Assembly (NCBI GenBank): GCA_965178125.1
Contig: OZ237736.1
Location: 1,364,001 to 1,428,000, forward strand
Source: Bilabrum cf. latius
Lineage: Eukaryota; Bigyra: Bicosoecida; Bigyra; Bicosoecida
Reading direction: 5' to 3'
Length of the DNA: 64,000 nucleotides
Below are positions 9,313 to 21,053 of this stretch, one piece after another. The position numbers and the translations under genes were made by a program. Position 1 is the stretch's first letter; the number at the start of each line of letters is the position of its first letter. The notes beneath the pieces were generated by a model. It saw only the letters and a program-made list of their open reading frames with translations. It was not told the DNA's origin and did not search any database.

Positions 9313-12300
9313 TCACCCCACGCACCTTGGCGAGCCACCCTCTAGCACGACCTTGTAGCCAATGCTGGGGTCCAGAAGCATGGATTGCGACACTACCACA
9401 ATCGCCCGATTCATGGTGCTGCCCACTGCTGTGGCCTAAGAGCGCTTGTTGGAGCTTGCGGTAACTCGTGCTCCGCCTCTGCTGACCCTCGCGTGAAACG
9501 CGGCCGCTCCTTCCGCGCCACGAAGGACCTTCGATGCATGCAACGGGTCCACTACCTGCGCAAGGGCAAGCGACTGCCTTGCTATCTTGGATCGAACCAA
9601 GGGTGCATCTTCCTTGCGCTCCTGCACCGCGTGGCTCGCAGCCGCGTACGCGTCTCGCTTGAAGTCCGTCGCGGACATCCCTCTGGACAGCCCACTCGCG
9701 CCCACAACCTGCTCCAACTCATCTCCATCTTGAAGCCTCACAGACTATGGTCTGCCGCTCTGGTTGAGCACTGCTTTGGCCTGCCCTGCCATCGTCAAGT
9801 GCGCGCGTGCAGAGTGCATGCACCGTTCCCCGACGTCTGGACCAGTCAGCCTCGTATCTTGGGCATCCGGATGCGCCCGTGCAGACGCAGGGGCACCGTG
9901 CGTGATATCCTCACCGAATACGATGCTCCTAAAGTACCGATTCAGCTTGGAGCAGCGCGTAGGCCCGGCCCTGCTCGACTCTGTCACCAGTTCTGCCTGC
10001 CGCAGAGCTCTTCGCAGAGGCAACTCACGGGTATGGCGGACTCGGCCGAGATCAAGCGCTGGCACTGCTCGAGTAGCACGACTCGTGCCAGCGTATGAAT
10101 CGCGAGCAAGTTCATGACTTTTGTCGCGCGTTGCTCTTTGTCTACTCTCATGGGTGCCCATGGGATCGCGCCCTTGACCGCGAAGCGAAGTCGCTGCAAC
10201 TCTGCCTCCACGGTGAATAGAACGCCGCTCAATGTATTCGGCAGCTGTCAAGCCAGCACGCAGCCTGTTCCGAGCTCGCCAGCCTGCCACCGTAGCCCCT
10301 TGCGTTAATACAGGGGATGGTGAGGCCGAGCCCCACGCGCGCATGCCAACATCGTCGGATACATGCTCTTCCTCTCGCAGCACCAATCCTTTGGCCATCT
10401 ATGACGGTGGCTTGAGGATAACTTCGCCGTTGTGTGCCACCCTAGGCGAGCTGTCACCGACTTGCCCGTCCGTTCTGGAAAATGGCATGCTATCATTAGA
10501 AGCACGGTCATCATCTCGCCATTGCAACTGGAAATCTCGCTTGAGGCCTTGGCCGTTCTACTCGCGGCTAGCACCGGGGACTGGCGGGCTTCTGGGTAGG
10601 TCGGACTGGTTTACTGCTAGTGCTGCAGCCTTCTTGTGAGATTGCTCTGCAACCGGTGATCCCTAAGCCTGCTCGTTTCTAGATCTTTTATCGACGGTCG
10701 CACCTCCGCGATCACTTGCAGCGTCGGTGTTGCTGCCGGCACCGAAAGCAGCAGTGTCGTCGCTGCTAGAGCTGCCCGTGTCTGCTCGCTCGGCTGCTTG
10801 TTTGAGATCGTCGCCCTGGCCTAGTGCTGCGCGAAGCCTGCGGAGTGTTTCGATTGATGCCTCTGCAGCAGCAAGCGAAGCACCAGCGCCAGCGCCAGGG
10901 CCCTGCTCTTGCTCCTGCTCGAGGGGATTCTGCTCGCGACCTTCGTGGTTTTGCAGTCGATGCATCATGATGGCGGTGCGCGCTAGAGCCTTGACCACAC
11001 TCATGCGACGCACGCGGGCATCTGGCAGCATCTCTGCCTTGACTCTGGCACGGTCCACACTAGACTGTAAAGTTCCTCCGCCCCGCAAAGAGGCATCAGA
11101 GTATTCTGATTGAGGTGTGAGCATTGACGCCCTCGCTTCGGAACCTGCATGATTCTCTGTACGTGTGTCGCTACGGCTGCTTGGCTTGCACATTCTTGCA
11201 ACTAGCATTGCCCGCTTCATTACCCGCTTGTACTTGGAGCGCAGATCCTCTGACATGTTGCTGCGGTGCGGACCCTGGACATGGATGCCATCGACATGTA
11301 TGCCATCTGAGGGACTCTACCCGGGGCTTGCCTGCACGGAATCCACCCCCGACGCTGCTGGCTCGCTGAGTCTGCGTTCCCGCCACGATCGAAGGACGTC
11401 AGACGCATGCACGCCGGTTCCAAGCCCATCATCATCGCCATCGTCCGCGTCGACTGCGCCGTGGGTCTCCACCAAGACCTCTGCAGCCAGACTCATCCTC
11501 CGATATCTAGTGGGGACTCGCTGCAGTCGGACGCGTAGCTGCTCAACCGATGAATCCTTACGACTCTCACCACCCGCCGCAGAGGTTGGAGTTGAAGGGG
11601 CGGAGCCTTCGACCTGTCCTATCCCTGTCACCGGCTTCTGCATATGATCACTGCGGGCAAGGCCTGCCTCGAGCGGCTCTCGAGCGGCCGGTCCCTCGCG
11701 GCTGGGGGTGGATAGGTTCGTCTCATCCAGTGACTGCGCGACAGCATCGCTGGGTCCAAAGTTTTCGTCGACCGGTTGACTTGCGTACACGGGCACTCCC
11801 TTGACTGGGTCGATGGACCTGCCTGCTTCCCCAAGCGAATCATCGCCAAGAGCAGTCGCACCGCCCTTGGACACGGCCTCAAGGGCACGCGCATGCTATC
11901 TTCTCTCTTCCTCCTGGTCCTTCTCAGCCGAATGCGCAGAGCCCTCGCTGCTGCGGCCCGACTCACTTCCTCGTGACACGGTGGAAGCAACCGACTTTTC
12001 GTCGTAGGTATCGCGTGGACCGGGAGCAATGGCACCGTCCGCGTGCACGCCGCCATCGTCCTGTCCGTCAGTATCCACTGCCACCGCTCCGATCTCGGAG
12101 TCCAGGCGCTCCTTCGCAGACTCTGAAGACAGCAGGGGGTGGCGCTGGCCGTCCATCTCGGAGCCACCAGGGCGAGATGGCGCATCTTCTCCTGCCTCGC
12201 GAGACCACGGCGGCGGCGTACCCTCGGATTGCCGGGGCCGGGCTCGCGCCGTGAGCTGCAGGCGGCGCCGTCTCGACGTTCCGAAACCCGGTCGCCCATT

Positions 12301-13615
12301 CGAGTCCGCTGTCTAAGGCGGGACGGGGCGGCCACTGGCGGTTCGGCTCGGATGTCTCATCGAGGCGGTAGTGCCGAGTGGCTTTGCCGTGGCCTGACCC
12401 ATCGATCTGCCAAGCTGCAACTCGCTACCGACGAGAGCGGCAGCTGATCCCCGGTGTCCGCTGGAAGCCTACGAGCTGCGCGATCTACTGAGTCCCCCGG
12501 GGCCAGCAGCCGTGGTCTCCACAGCTGCCATGGCCCTCTGTAGCATCCGCTCCGCCCTGTTCTTGGCTGCCTGAGACCTACTCAGCCCGCCATTAACCGC
12601 CACAGATGCCCCCCCCCTGCCGCCTTCGCCCCCTCCTTCTCGACCGAACCCAACGGGCAGCCCCGGACGATTCGCAACCTTGAAGTCAAAGCGACCGACG
12701 GTGATCTTCCGCATGAGCTTACGGGCCACCTTGCGAGCCGCAGCGATCGTCCCGAATCCACCCACCGTGGCTCGGCCCGGAACAGCGGTGGAAGACCTAG
12801 ATAACGATGCCGCGCTACCTCTCCTGTCACCACGTGATGCAGCTGTGCTGCTGGTTGTATGCCTCAGGTTCCCCTGGTTGCCCCGTGTCCCAGTCGTGGT
12901 CTTAGCCGTGCTCCGCGGGCCACTGGATTTCAGTGCCTTGATCGTGTTGACTAAGAAGGCCACGTATTGCCGCTTGCTGATCCCCTTGGTCCACACGTCG
13001 ACCAGGGCGAAGATGGCATCTGCAAATTCCATCCAGCCGAGGGGCCCGCCGCTGCGGCGAGCGCTGTCGCGCTGCCAGTCTTCCGTCTCTAGCTTCTCAC
13101 GCTCAGTCGCCGATATTCTTGGGAGCATGTGATGGATGATACGCCGATGAAACTGCAAACAATACAGGAAAATGTGACTAGAATCTGCTTCATGAACACG
13201 GGGGAAGTCATATTCTATGCAATCAGTGCTAGTGTCTCACATTCGCATATGACTCTCTGCTGACACGACCGTCTTCATCACAGAAGTCAACGTACAGATC
13301 ATACAATAGCTACTGGACTACTTTGTCCTTCCGTAGGTGCTCTCGTCGACGCAGTGCATCTAGCGAATAGAAGTTCATGTTGGCGTCTACGCCTTCCAGC
13401 GCAACCTTTTTCAGTGCAGCCTTCCGTACAGCTTCACGTCGCTCCACACGAGCACTCAAGTTATCACCCCACTGTCCTCCAGCCCTTTTTGCCATGACCA
13501 GACTGGCAGCAAAGGACTCCACTTTCTCTCGTCCGTGCTGCAGTACCCACGGCTTTCTGGTCCCCACAGACTGAGCCAAACCTGAGTCTCCAAAGCTTGA
13601 GTGCCTCCAGCTCAT
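9313..13615 (-). CDS. 1,377-residue low-complexity protein with conserved-looking N-terminal module
   Basis: Reverse-strand gene with exons 13615-13322 and 13152-9313, joined in phase 0 across a GT-AG intron; it ends at TGA (9313-9315). In-frame TAG codons include 12469, 11896, 11317, 10663, 10399, 9745 and 9436, so a standard-code caller splits it into about ten pieces. The first 200 residues are ordered-looking: YSLDALRRREHLRKDK, FHRRIIHHMLPRIS and MEFADAIFALVDVWTKGIS followed by RQYVAFLVNTI. The last two resemble the W-x-x-F-x-D-x-[LI]-F-x-L-x-D-x-W-T EF-hand-like module that I associate with ciliary proteins. The rest is Ser/Gly/Ala/Arg-rich and probably disordered. Function is not recognised; a cytoskeletal or ciliary role is only a guess. 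It is divergent from SLC35 with 199 bp between starts. Confidence 0.7.
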
Positions 13616-13814
13616 GGTTTAACGCACAATTATTTTATATATAGAATATACCGCAGTGCATTCGATAAACCTCCGGTTCTTGTCGTACGACTCTAGAGTT
13701 TCCGTTCCACCCGTGGATTCGTAGCGAACCTGATCGAACCTTTCAAGTTTTCACCATGCGGCCTTCCCAGCGGATTTTGAGGGCACCCTGGGTGACAACC
13801 GCAATGTTACGGCC

Positions 13815-15446
13815 ATGGAAGTAGTGAAAATGGTCGAATTGAGTGTAAACCAGTATGTTACACTTGCAATCCTCCTTGCGCAGAACGTTATGGTGTACTT
13901 GTTATTGCATGCGGCCCACGAAGAGCCCAATGCTGATCAATGGAGCAGACTGTCCTGCATAATTCTGCAGGAGTTTGGCAAAATTATTGTGTGCTTGATT
14001 GTTTTGTGGAAGGATCACGGATGGAGTGCAGCAAGACTGCTCGGCACCGTCGTTCGTCTATGCTCAGCGGAAGCAGCCGAAACGATTCAGCTTGCTATTC
14101 CAGGGATACTGTACGCGGTATCAAATCTTGTGTTGTACTATGGTATCGAATATCTAGGTGCGCCAGTGGCTCAAACTCTGGGCCAACTGAAGATCTTGGT
14201 TACAGCGGCCCTTGCGTCCGCCATCCTGCAACAGAGATTTTCTAGCATGCAGATTGGCAGCCTTGTTGGCTTGGCGGTAGGCGCTGGCATGGTAACTGCT
14301 GGGGATCATGTGTCCAATTGGCTGCGTGCTGCGCAACAGGCTGAGCGCGATGCGTTCATGGGCGATGAAGCTGCTTCCATTGGATCCGCAGGCGACCAGG
14401 CCGGCGAGTCGCTTGGGGTGGCAGCGGTGCTTTTGAATTGCCTGTGCGGAGGTCTGGCTAGCATCTACTTCGAGTATATCTTAAAACGCCCGAACAGGCT
14501 CGCTAGAACGCTTGATTCACGCCCTCACATCGGCAAGGTTGCAGGCGGACACAATCAAGTTCAGCCGACTTCGCCACCGCGAACAACAGACACCGAGATG
14601 GGAATCCGGGGAGAACCAGTCGCGCCCACGGGGAGCAACAGCAAAGAAACCCCTGAGGAATCTCCGGCAGGCGCGGCCTCTCCGTCCAGGGTGTATGCAG
14701 GCCGAGCAGCCGAGTCGGACTCCTCCGAGGCCTCCGGACAAGAGGGCCAGGGCCAGGGCTGTGAGGTGATTTAGGCGGAGCCGCAGACCTAGGACAGGAG
14801 ACGGGTCCCCCGCAGGCCCCCGGCAGCCAGTGATTACGGCAATGGCAGCGATTTTGCGCCGGACCTTGGGGAGGAGGAGGCGCGAGAGAACTGCGCAGGA
14901 GTGGAGGAGGGGAACAGCGGAGTTTTGTCTCGTTCGATCCACGCAGTCGCTGCCACTACCAGCGACAGGAGCACGGCTGCCAAGGGTGCTAGGGTGAAGG
15001 GAGATAAGGGAGACAGGGTAACCGTCTCTGTATGGACGCGCAACCTGCAGATGTCTGCATGGGGCCTCTGCTTCGCCTGCTGCACCGGGGCGCTGCAGAG
15101 GGACTTCAGGAGCCGGCTGCTCGACCCAGCTCGCGGGGTCACGTTTGGGTTCACGCCGACCGTGTGGGCAGCTGTGACCAATCAGGTGCTCGGCGGCATC
15201 GTGGTCGCGCTCGTGATCCGGCAGACGTCTAACGTTGCGAAGAACTTCGTCACTTCGGTGGCTATCGTGGTGAATGCGGGGGCTAGCTACTTGGTGTGGG
15301 GCGACAGGCTGTCGATTTGGTTTGCTCTGGGGGCTGGATTAGTAAGCGTGTCGACGGTCGGGTATGCTGTCGGGAGTCCTTAGGCTGGCAGGGACGGAGA
15401 CAAGGAGGTTCTGCGTACAACCAGCAGGGGAATGGCTGTATCATGA
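13815..15446 (+). CDS. SLC35-type nucleotide-sugar transporter (UDP-Gal/UDP-GlcNAc-like)
   Basis: Multi-pass Golgi/ER transporter that exchanges a cytosolic nucleotide sugar for nucleoside monophosphate. It is a single exon of 543 residues ending at TGA. The N-terminal half carries SLC35A-like helices: IPGILYAVSNLVLYYGIEYL, AQTLGQLKILVTAALASA and LLNCLCGGLASIYFEYILKR. The C-terminal half resumes with SVWTRNLQMSAWGL, VTNQVLGGIVVALVIRQTSN and KNFVTSVAIVVNAGASYLV. Between them lies a hydrophilic insert of about 160 residues containing TAG at 14772 and 14790; a third TAG is at 15381 near the end. Both halves are needed for one transporter fold, so this gene shows on its own that TAG is translated. 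The exact sugar cannot be called from sequence. Confidence 0.85.
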
Positions 15447-15788
15447 CCCAGCTGCAGACTGGAATACACCTGACTTGTAGATTAACCGTGTGGCATGCCA
15501 GCGGAGACTGTCGCCTGGTAGTAGCAGGCCATTTGGGTTCCTCCCAGTGCTCGTTGATCCCGAATCGGATTCCCGATATCGGAGAGGAGAGGCAGCAGAT
15601 CATGCTATCCAAGCAATCATCGTGTACCACGCAATCAGATTCATCGAGAACAGCCAAATATTCTGTGGCTGACGCTGACGTGGCTTAAGCTGGCCGAAAC
15701 AGGCGCCGCTGGCATGCACAGGCTGCCGTTGCCCAACTTGAAGCCGCTGCCTCTGCACCTGCGAGAGAGCCACACCTCAGTACAGACC
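15447..15788. other. Convergent intergenic region, no gene seen
   Basis: These 342 bp lie between the SLC35 stop and the stop of the reverse-strand ML-domain gene. No conserved coding frame or RNA gene is seen. Confidence 0.45.
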
Positions 15789-16356
15789 TCAGTACAGAGA
15801 GAGCTTCACGTCGACGCAGAACGCCTTCGATCCGTCCGTTGCAGTGGCATCCATTTTCACTTCGAAGTCTCCAGGGGGACAGTAGTCTGGTACCGCGATC
15901 GTCATGTTGACAAGCTGCGAGCTGCTTGCTCCTGCTGGACAAGCCAAGCCGTGCAAGTACGCGTTGCCGGCACCGAACGGCAGTGGAATCACCGATGACC
16001 CGCAGGCCGGACCATTGTAGTCAAACACATCACCTCCATCGTACAAGGCATGCAGAGCGTACGTCGCGTTCGGGATGGCCGTACCAACGCTGCCCCGGCC
16101 AAGAACGTTGATCGTTTGGCCAATCTGGGGCTTGTTTGGAATAATCTGCAACTACGAGAACCGTAGCCCGTAGCTGGAGTCCCCACAATCAACAATCTGC
16201 AGCAGAGAGTTTAGAAGTAAGACGGACAGGCTACAAAACAATCAGAAACACACACAAGTCACAAGAGAGTTGCTGCTACGATCTTACGGAGTCGTCGGCT
16301 GTAACGGACGAAACGCAGGCGATCACACACAATGCAGTTACGAGCACACTTAGCAT
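15789..16356 (-). CDS. Secreted ML-domain (MD-2/NPC2-like) lipid-binding protein
   Basis: Small secreted or lysosomal lipid-recognition protein, 158 residues. Exon 1 (16356-16288) encodes a signal peptide (MLSVLVTALCVIACVSSVTA); exon 2 is 16196-15789. The splice yields VDCGDSSYGL, giving the first ML cysteine. In-frame TAG at 16152-16154 falls between TCG and TTG, just before IIPNKPQIGQ, the family's S/P-x-P-x-x-G-Q segment. Further ML features are CGSSVIPLPFG, HGLACPAG, MTIAVPDYCPPGDFEVK and FCVDVKLSLY before TGA. ML proteins bind sterols, phospholipids or glycolipids in a beta-sandwich pocket; the ligand here is unknown. Confidence 0.8.
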
Positions 16357-16594
16357 GACTTCGAAGAGGTCTTCTTGTTCAAGCTTGTGGCACAAGGAGG
16401 CTGTTCTGGCAAAGATCGCAAGATTGTGCTCCGATCGGATTTGAGGCATAATGATATGTCGCTTTGAGCGCGGCTTGACGACATCCTTACTTGGCCTTAA
16501 TCGGCTCTTGAACTGTGTAACCACTCTGATGATACCCATTGACTACTTTGTCATACGATTGCTGTAATTTTTTTGTCGTTTAAGTCGAGGGGGC

Positions 16595-19500
16595 ATGCAA
16601 AGTGAACACCAAGTCATGGCCGAAGTATCTGAGCAACTATCACAAGACTTGAATAACAAAAGAGTAATGCCCCCGCATGCAACGTTCAAGCAATTTACCA
16701 AGAAGGATGCTGCCGACGGGAATGGTCAAGCAAAAGTCCGTGGTGAGGATGGGGATGAGGACTGGGGCGCGTTCGACGATGCTAGCGCCGAGGGAGCCTC
16801 AGTCGATGAGGGCGGGGCGGTAGACTCTGGCTCGGGAGGCAGCGTTGATGGCGGTGCAGGGTCCATGAGCGGGGGCCGTGCAGGAGATGGCGTGGTTGAA
16901 GACGGCGGGGATGGGGATGGGGATGGGGATGGGGATGAGGATGGGGATGGGGATGAGGACTGGGGCGCGTTCGACGATGCGGGCGAGGAGGAGGACGGGC
17001 AGGATGGGCAGGATGGGCAGGATGGGCAAGATGGCAAGGCGGCTGTGGGAGTGGTTGAGGGGGAGGGCGTGGCGAGCCAGCCGGACGGGACTGAGGGTGC
17101 GGCTGTTGCGGCGCCAGCGGACGATGCATCTGGTCGTGGTCGTGGTTCTGTTTCCGAGACAGGGCCAGGGTCAGGCGCCGAGGTAGCCTCAGTCGATGAG
17201 GGCGGGGCGGTAGATTCTGGCTCGGGAGGGAGCGTTGATGGCGGTGCAGGGTCCATGAGTGGGGGCCGTGCAGGAGATGGCGTGGTTGAAGACGGCGGGG
17301 ATGGGGATGGGGATGGGGATGGGGATGGGGATGGGGATGGGGATGGGGATGAGGACTGGGGCGCGTTCGACGATGCGGGCGAGGAGGAGGACGGGCAGGA
17401 TGGGCAGGATGGGCAGGATGGGCAAGATGGCAAGGCGGCTGTGGGAGTGGTTGAGGGGGAGGGCGTGGCGAGCCAGCCGGACGGGACTGAGGGTGCGGCT
17501 GTTGCGGCGCCAGCGGACGATGCATCTGGTCGTGGTCGTGGTTCTGTTTCCGAGACAGGGCCAGGGTCAGGCGCCGAGGTAGCCTCAGTCGATGAGGGCG
17601 GGGCGGTAGATTCTGGCTCGGGAGGGAGCGTTGATGGCGGTGCAGGGTCCATGAGTGGGGCCCGTGCAGGAGATGGCGTGGTTGAAGACGGCGGAGATGG
17701 GGATGGGGATGAGGATGGGGATGGGGATGGGGATGGGGATGGGGATGAGGACTGGGGCGCGTTCGACGATGCGGGCGAGGAGGAGGACGGGCAGGATGGG
17801 CAGGATGGGCAGGATGGCAAGGCGGCTGTGGGAGTGGTTGAGGGGGAGGGCGTGGCGAGCCAGCCGGACGGGACTGAGGGTGCGGCTGTTGCGGCGCCAG
17901 CGGACGATGCATCTGGTCGTGGTCGTGGTTCTGTTTCCGAGACAGGGCCAGGGTCAGGCGCCGAGGTAGCCTCAGTCGATGAGGGCGGGGCGGTAGATTC
18001 TGGCTCGGGAGGGAGCGTTGATGGCGGTGCAGGGTCCATGAGTGGGGGCCGTGCAGGAGATGGCGTGGTTGAAGACGGCGGAGATGGGGATGGGGATGAG
18101 GATGGGGATGGGGATGGGGATGGGGATGGGGATGGGGATGAGGACTGGGGCGCGTTCGACGATGCGGGCGAGGAGGAGGACGGGCAGGATGGGCAGGATG
18201 GGCAGGATGGCAAGGCGGCTGTGGGAGTGGTTGAGGGGGAGGGCGTGGCGAGCCAGCCGGACGGGACTGAGGGTGCGGCTGTTGCGGCGCCAGCGGACGA
18301 TGCATCTGGTCGTGGTCGTGGTTCTGTTTCCGAGACAGGGCCAGGGTCAGGCGCCGAGGTAGCCTCAGTCGATGAGGGCGGGGCGGTAGATTCTGGCTCG
18401 GGAGGGAGCGTTGATGGCGGTGCAGGGTCCATGAGTGGGGGCCGTGCAGGAGATGGCGTGGTTGAAGACGGCGGAGATGGGGATGGGGATGGGGATGGGG
18501 ATGGGGATGGGGATGAGGACTGGGGCGCGTTCGACGATGCGGGCGAGGAGGAGGACGGGCAGGATGGGCAGGATGGGCAGGATGGGCAGGATGGGCAGGA
18601 TGGCAAGGCGGCCGTGGGAGTGGTTGAGGGGGAGGGCGTGGCGAGCCAGCCGGGCGGGACTGAGGGTCGTGGTTCTGTTTCCGAGACAGGGCCAGGGTCA
18701 GGCGCCGAGGTAGCCTCAGTCGATGAGGGCGGGGCGGTAGCTTCTGGCTCGGGAGGGAGCGTTGATGGCGGTGCAGGGTCCATGAGTGGGGCCCGTGCAG
18801 GAGATGGCGTGGTTGAAGACGGCGGGGATGGGGATGGGGATGGGGATGGGGATGGGGATGGGGATGGGGATGGGGATGGGGATGGGGATGGGGATGGGGA
18901 TGGGGATGAGGACTGGGGCGCGTTCGACGATGCGGGCGAGGAGGAGGAGGGGCCGGATGGGCAGGACGGCAAGGCGACTGTGGGAGTGGTTGAGGGGGAG
19001 GGCGTGGCGAGCCAGCCGGACGGGACTGAGGGTCGTGGTCGTGGTTCTGTTTCTGAAACAGGGCCAGGGTCAGGCGCCGAGGTAGCCTCAGGAGGAGATG
19101 AGGGCGGGGCGGTAGATTCTGGCTCGGGAGGGAGCGTTGATGGCGGTGCAGGGTCCATGAGTGGGGGCCGTGCGGGAGAGGGCGCGGTTGAAGACGGCGG
19201 AGATGGGGATGGGGATGGGGATGAGGACTGGGGCGCGTTCGACGATGCGGGCGAGGAGGAGGAGGGGCCGGATGGGCAGGACGGCAAGGCGGCTGTGGGA
19301 GTGGTTGAGGGGGAGGGCGTGGCGAGCCAGCCGGACGGGACAGGTGCCACAGACAAGGCTGCGAGCAGTTTTCTAGCTGCAGTGTTCGGGGCTGAGCCAC
19401 GCGCTGGCCCAAAACGCACGGCTGTGGGGTTAGACCAAAGCCAAGGCGGTGATGCTTTAAAACCAGACTCGAGCAATGAGCAGTGGTAGAAGCAGTGCTC

Positions 19501-20917
19501 GGCCGCAGCTCTCAGAATGGCAAGCGGCATGCTGACTACGTCGCGCAGTCGTGTTGTTGCAAGGAAGAGGGCAGCCAGAGACGCAGTGATCAGGTAGCTC
19601 GCGATCCACCTGTGGGCATCGTCCTGGGGGTGGAGCCCGCATGACCCCGTGCAGAACGCTCTGGATGCAGACGGTGAACTGGCACTCTTCCGACCCAACG
19701 AGCTGGGAGTCACCGCCCTAGATGCGCCGCTTGCTGCAGCCGACCCAGCGGTCGTGCGGCGAAAGTTGCAGGCTAAGGCTGATGCCAGGAGACGCAGTCG
19801 CAAGCGGAAGAGAGCAAACGCACGGGCTCGCCGCAGCCATGAACCGAATGGATCGGTGCAGGCCCCAGCAGGCCGTGCTGCTGGGCCACCCGCCCTGCCA
19901 GTCAGGAGCTCTCTCTCTTGTTTCCTAGGCAAGTCAGCACGTGGTAGGAAGGATGGAGCACGAAATGAAGGGGCATCACCCGCTGAACAGGTTAAGACGA
20001 CGAAGCCCCATGACCCCGCTGCTGCCAGTGGCGGCATAGTTGATCCAACTTCCCGTGAGTAGAAGGACAGTATTGCGTTGCGCAAGCACAGCAATGCTGA
20101 CGCGAGCAGTTCGCGAGCGGTGCGCAGCAGCGGGGCAGTAGCAGCAGCTAGTGTGGGTGTTGGTGTCGCAGGCGAGGGCGACCAAGCAGCAAGCGCACCT
20201 ACATCGAGCAGCAAGGTCGAGGTGGAGGCGCGAGGCACTGCGGGTGCTCCGGCCGTGGGTGCTGACTAGGCTGCAGGTTAGACCGACGAAGTTGAGGACG
20301 AGGGCGAGAAGGAGGGCGAGGACGAGGGCGAGGACTGGGCCGATTTCGAGGACGCCGATCCGGAGGAAGAGTCGTCGAGTCATGCTGCGGTGGCTACAGG
20401 CCAGCATGGCGGCAGCGAGTCGCTACCTGCCACTAGCGGTGCAGGTGGGGCTGCAGAGGTATCTACCAGCGGAGGCAAGAGCCCTGGGAGTAGCCCTAGC
20501 CCCCCAAGCACGGACTTTGGAGATATCTTTGATGCTCTCGATGGCGGCATGCTCGGCGATGCAGGTGCGCGGGAAGCGGAAGATGTCGAGCAGGCAATCG
20601 GCGGAGGGCTGCGTGGCGCATTCGCTGCGAATGCGGCTGGTAGTAGCAGTAGCGCAAAGTCTGATGAATCAGTAGAACTGTCGGGCAGCCTGGGCGATCC
20701 GGGCATGGCCGAGCGTTTGCTTGCAGTGTTGCAGCCGGTCCAAAGTGGAGCTGCTGCTGGCTCGAAACCATCGCTGGATTCGGTCGGGGGGGATGCCAGT
20801 GCTGCTCTGGCTGCTCTGCAGGCATCCGCGAGGGCGTGCCCAGCCGCAGCTGCGGACCAGGTAGCCGATGAAATGGCGGCCATGCTTGGGCTCTTGACTG
20901 GCTCCGCGGAGGACTGA
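16595..20917 (+). CDS. Acidic repeat protein with nine WG-x-F-type sorting motifs
   Basis: Single exon, 1,440 residues, ATG at 16595, TGA at 20915. TAG codons at 19487, 19595, 20060, 20267 and 20279 join what would otherwise be five ORFs. The motif DEDWGAFDDA occurs eight times between about 16750 and 19240, and a diverged form EDWADFEDAD lies near 20330. W-x-x-F in an acidic context resembles the motifs that bind gamma-ear and GGA-ear domains of AP-1/GGA adaptors. A role as a multivalent clathrin-adaptor ligand is therefore plausible but unproven. The motifs are spaced by a repeat of up to about 130 residues rich in Gly, Asp, Ser and Val, with expandable GDGDGD and QDGQDG tracts. The last 500 residues are less repetitive (DFGDIFDALDGG, VADEMAAMLGLL). 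The long reverse-strand frame over this region is a shadow. Confidence 0.75.
16740..19340 (+). repeat. Nested minisatellite inside the WGAF gene
   Basis: A long unit of up to about 393 bp recurs about six times, some copies shortened. Inside each unit are a hexanucleotide array of GGGGAT phase (encoding Gly-Asp; longest about 18826-18908) and a 9-bp array (encoding Gln-Asp-Gly). All length changes keep the reading frame. Confidence 0.9.
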
Positions 20918-21053
20918 ACCCAGGTTTCAATATCATCCTGACGCTTCCACCCTTTCGTTGATGAACAGCTGTTGCTCTGGGTAGTACAGTGCAGTGCAAC
21001 CAAGTGTAGGCTGAGCCAAAGTTCAACAAAGCCCCGTCAAATATTTGTTCACG

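Noticed and set aside
16726-20238. A 1,170-codon reverse-strand ORF (Pro/Ser-rich) opposite the WGAF gene, and a second reverse ORF of 876 codons
   Set aside because: Both are antisense shadows of a repeat whose period is a multiple of three, so every frame stays open. The forward frame has the W-x-x-F motifs and a sensible start and stop.
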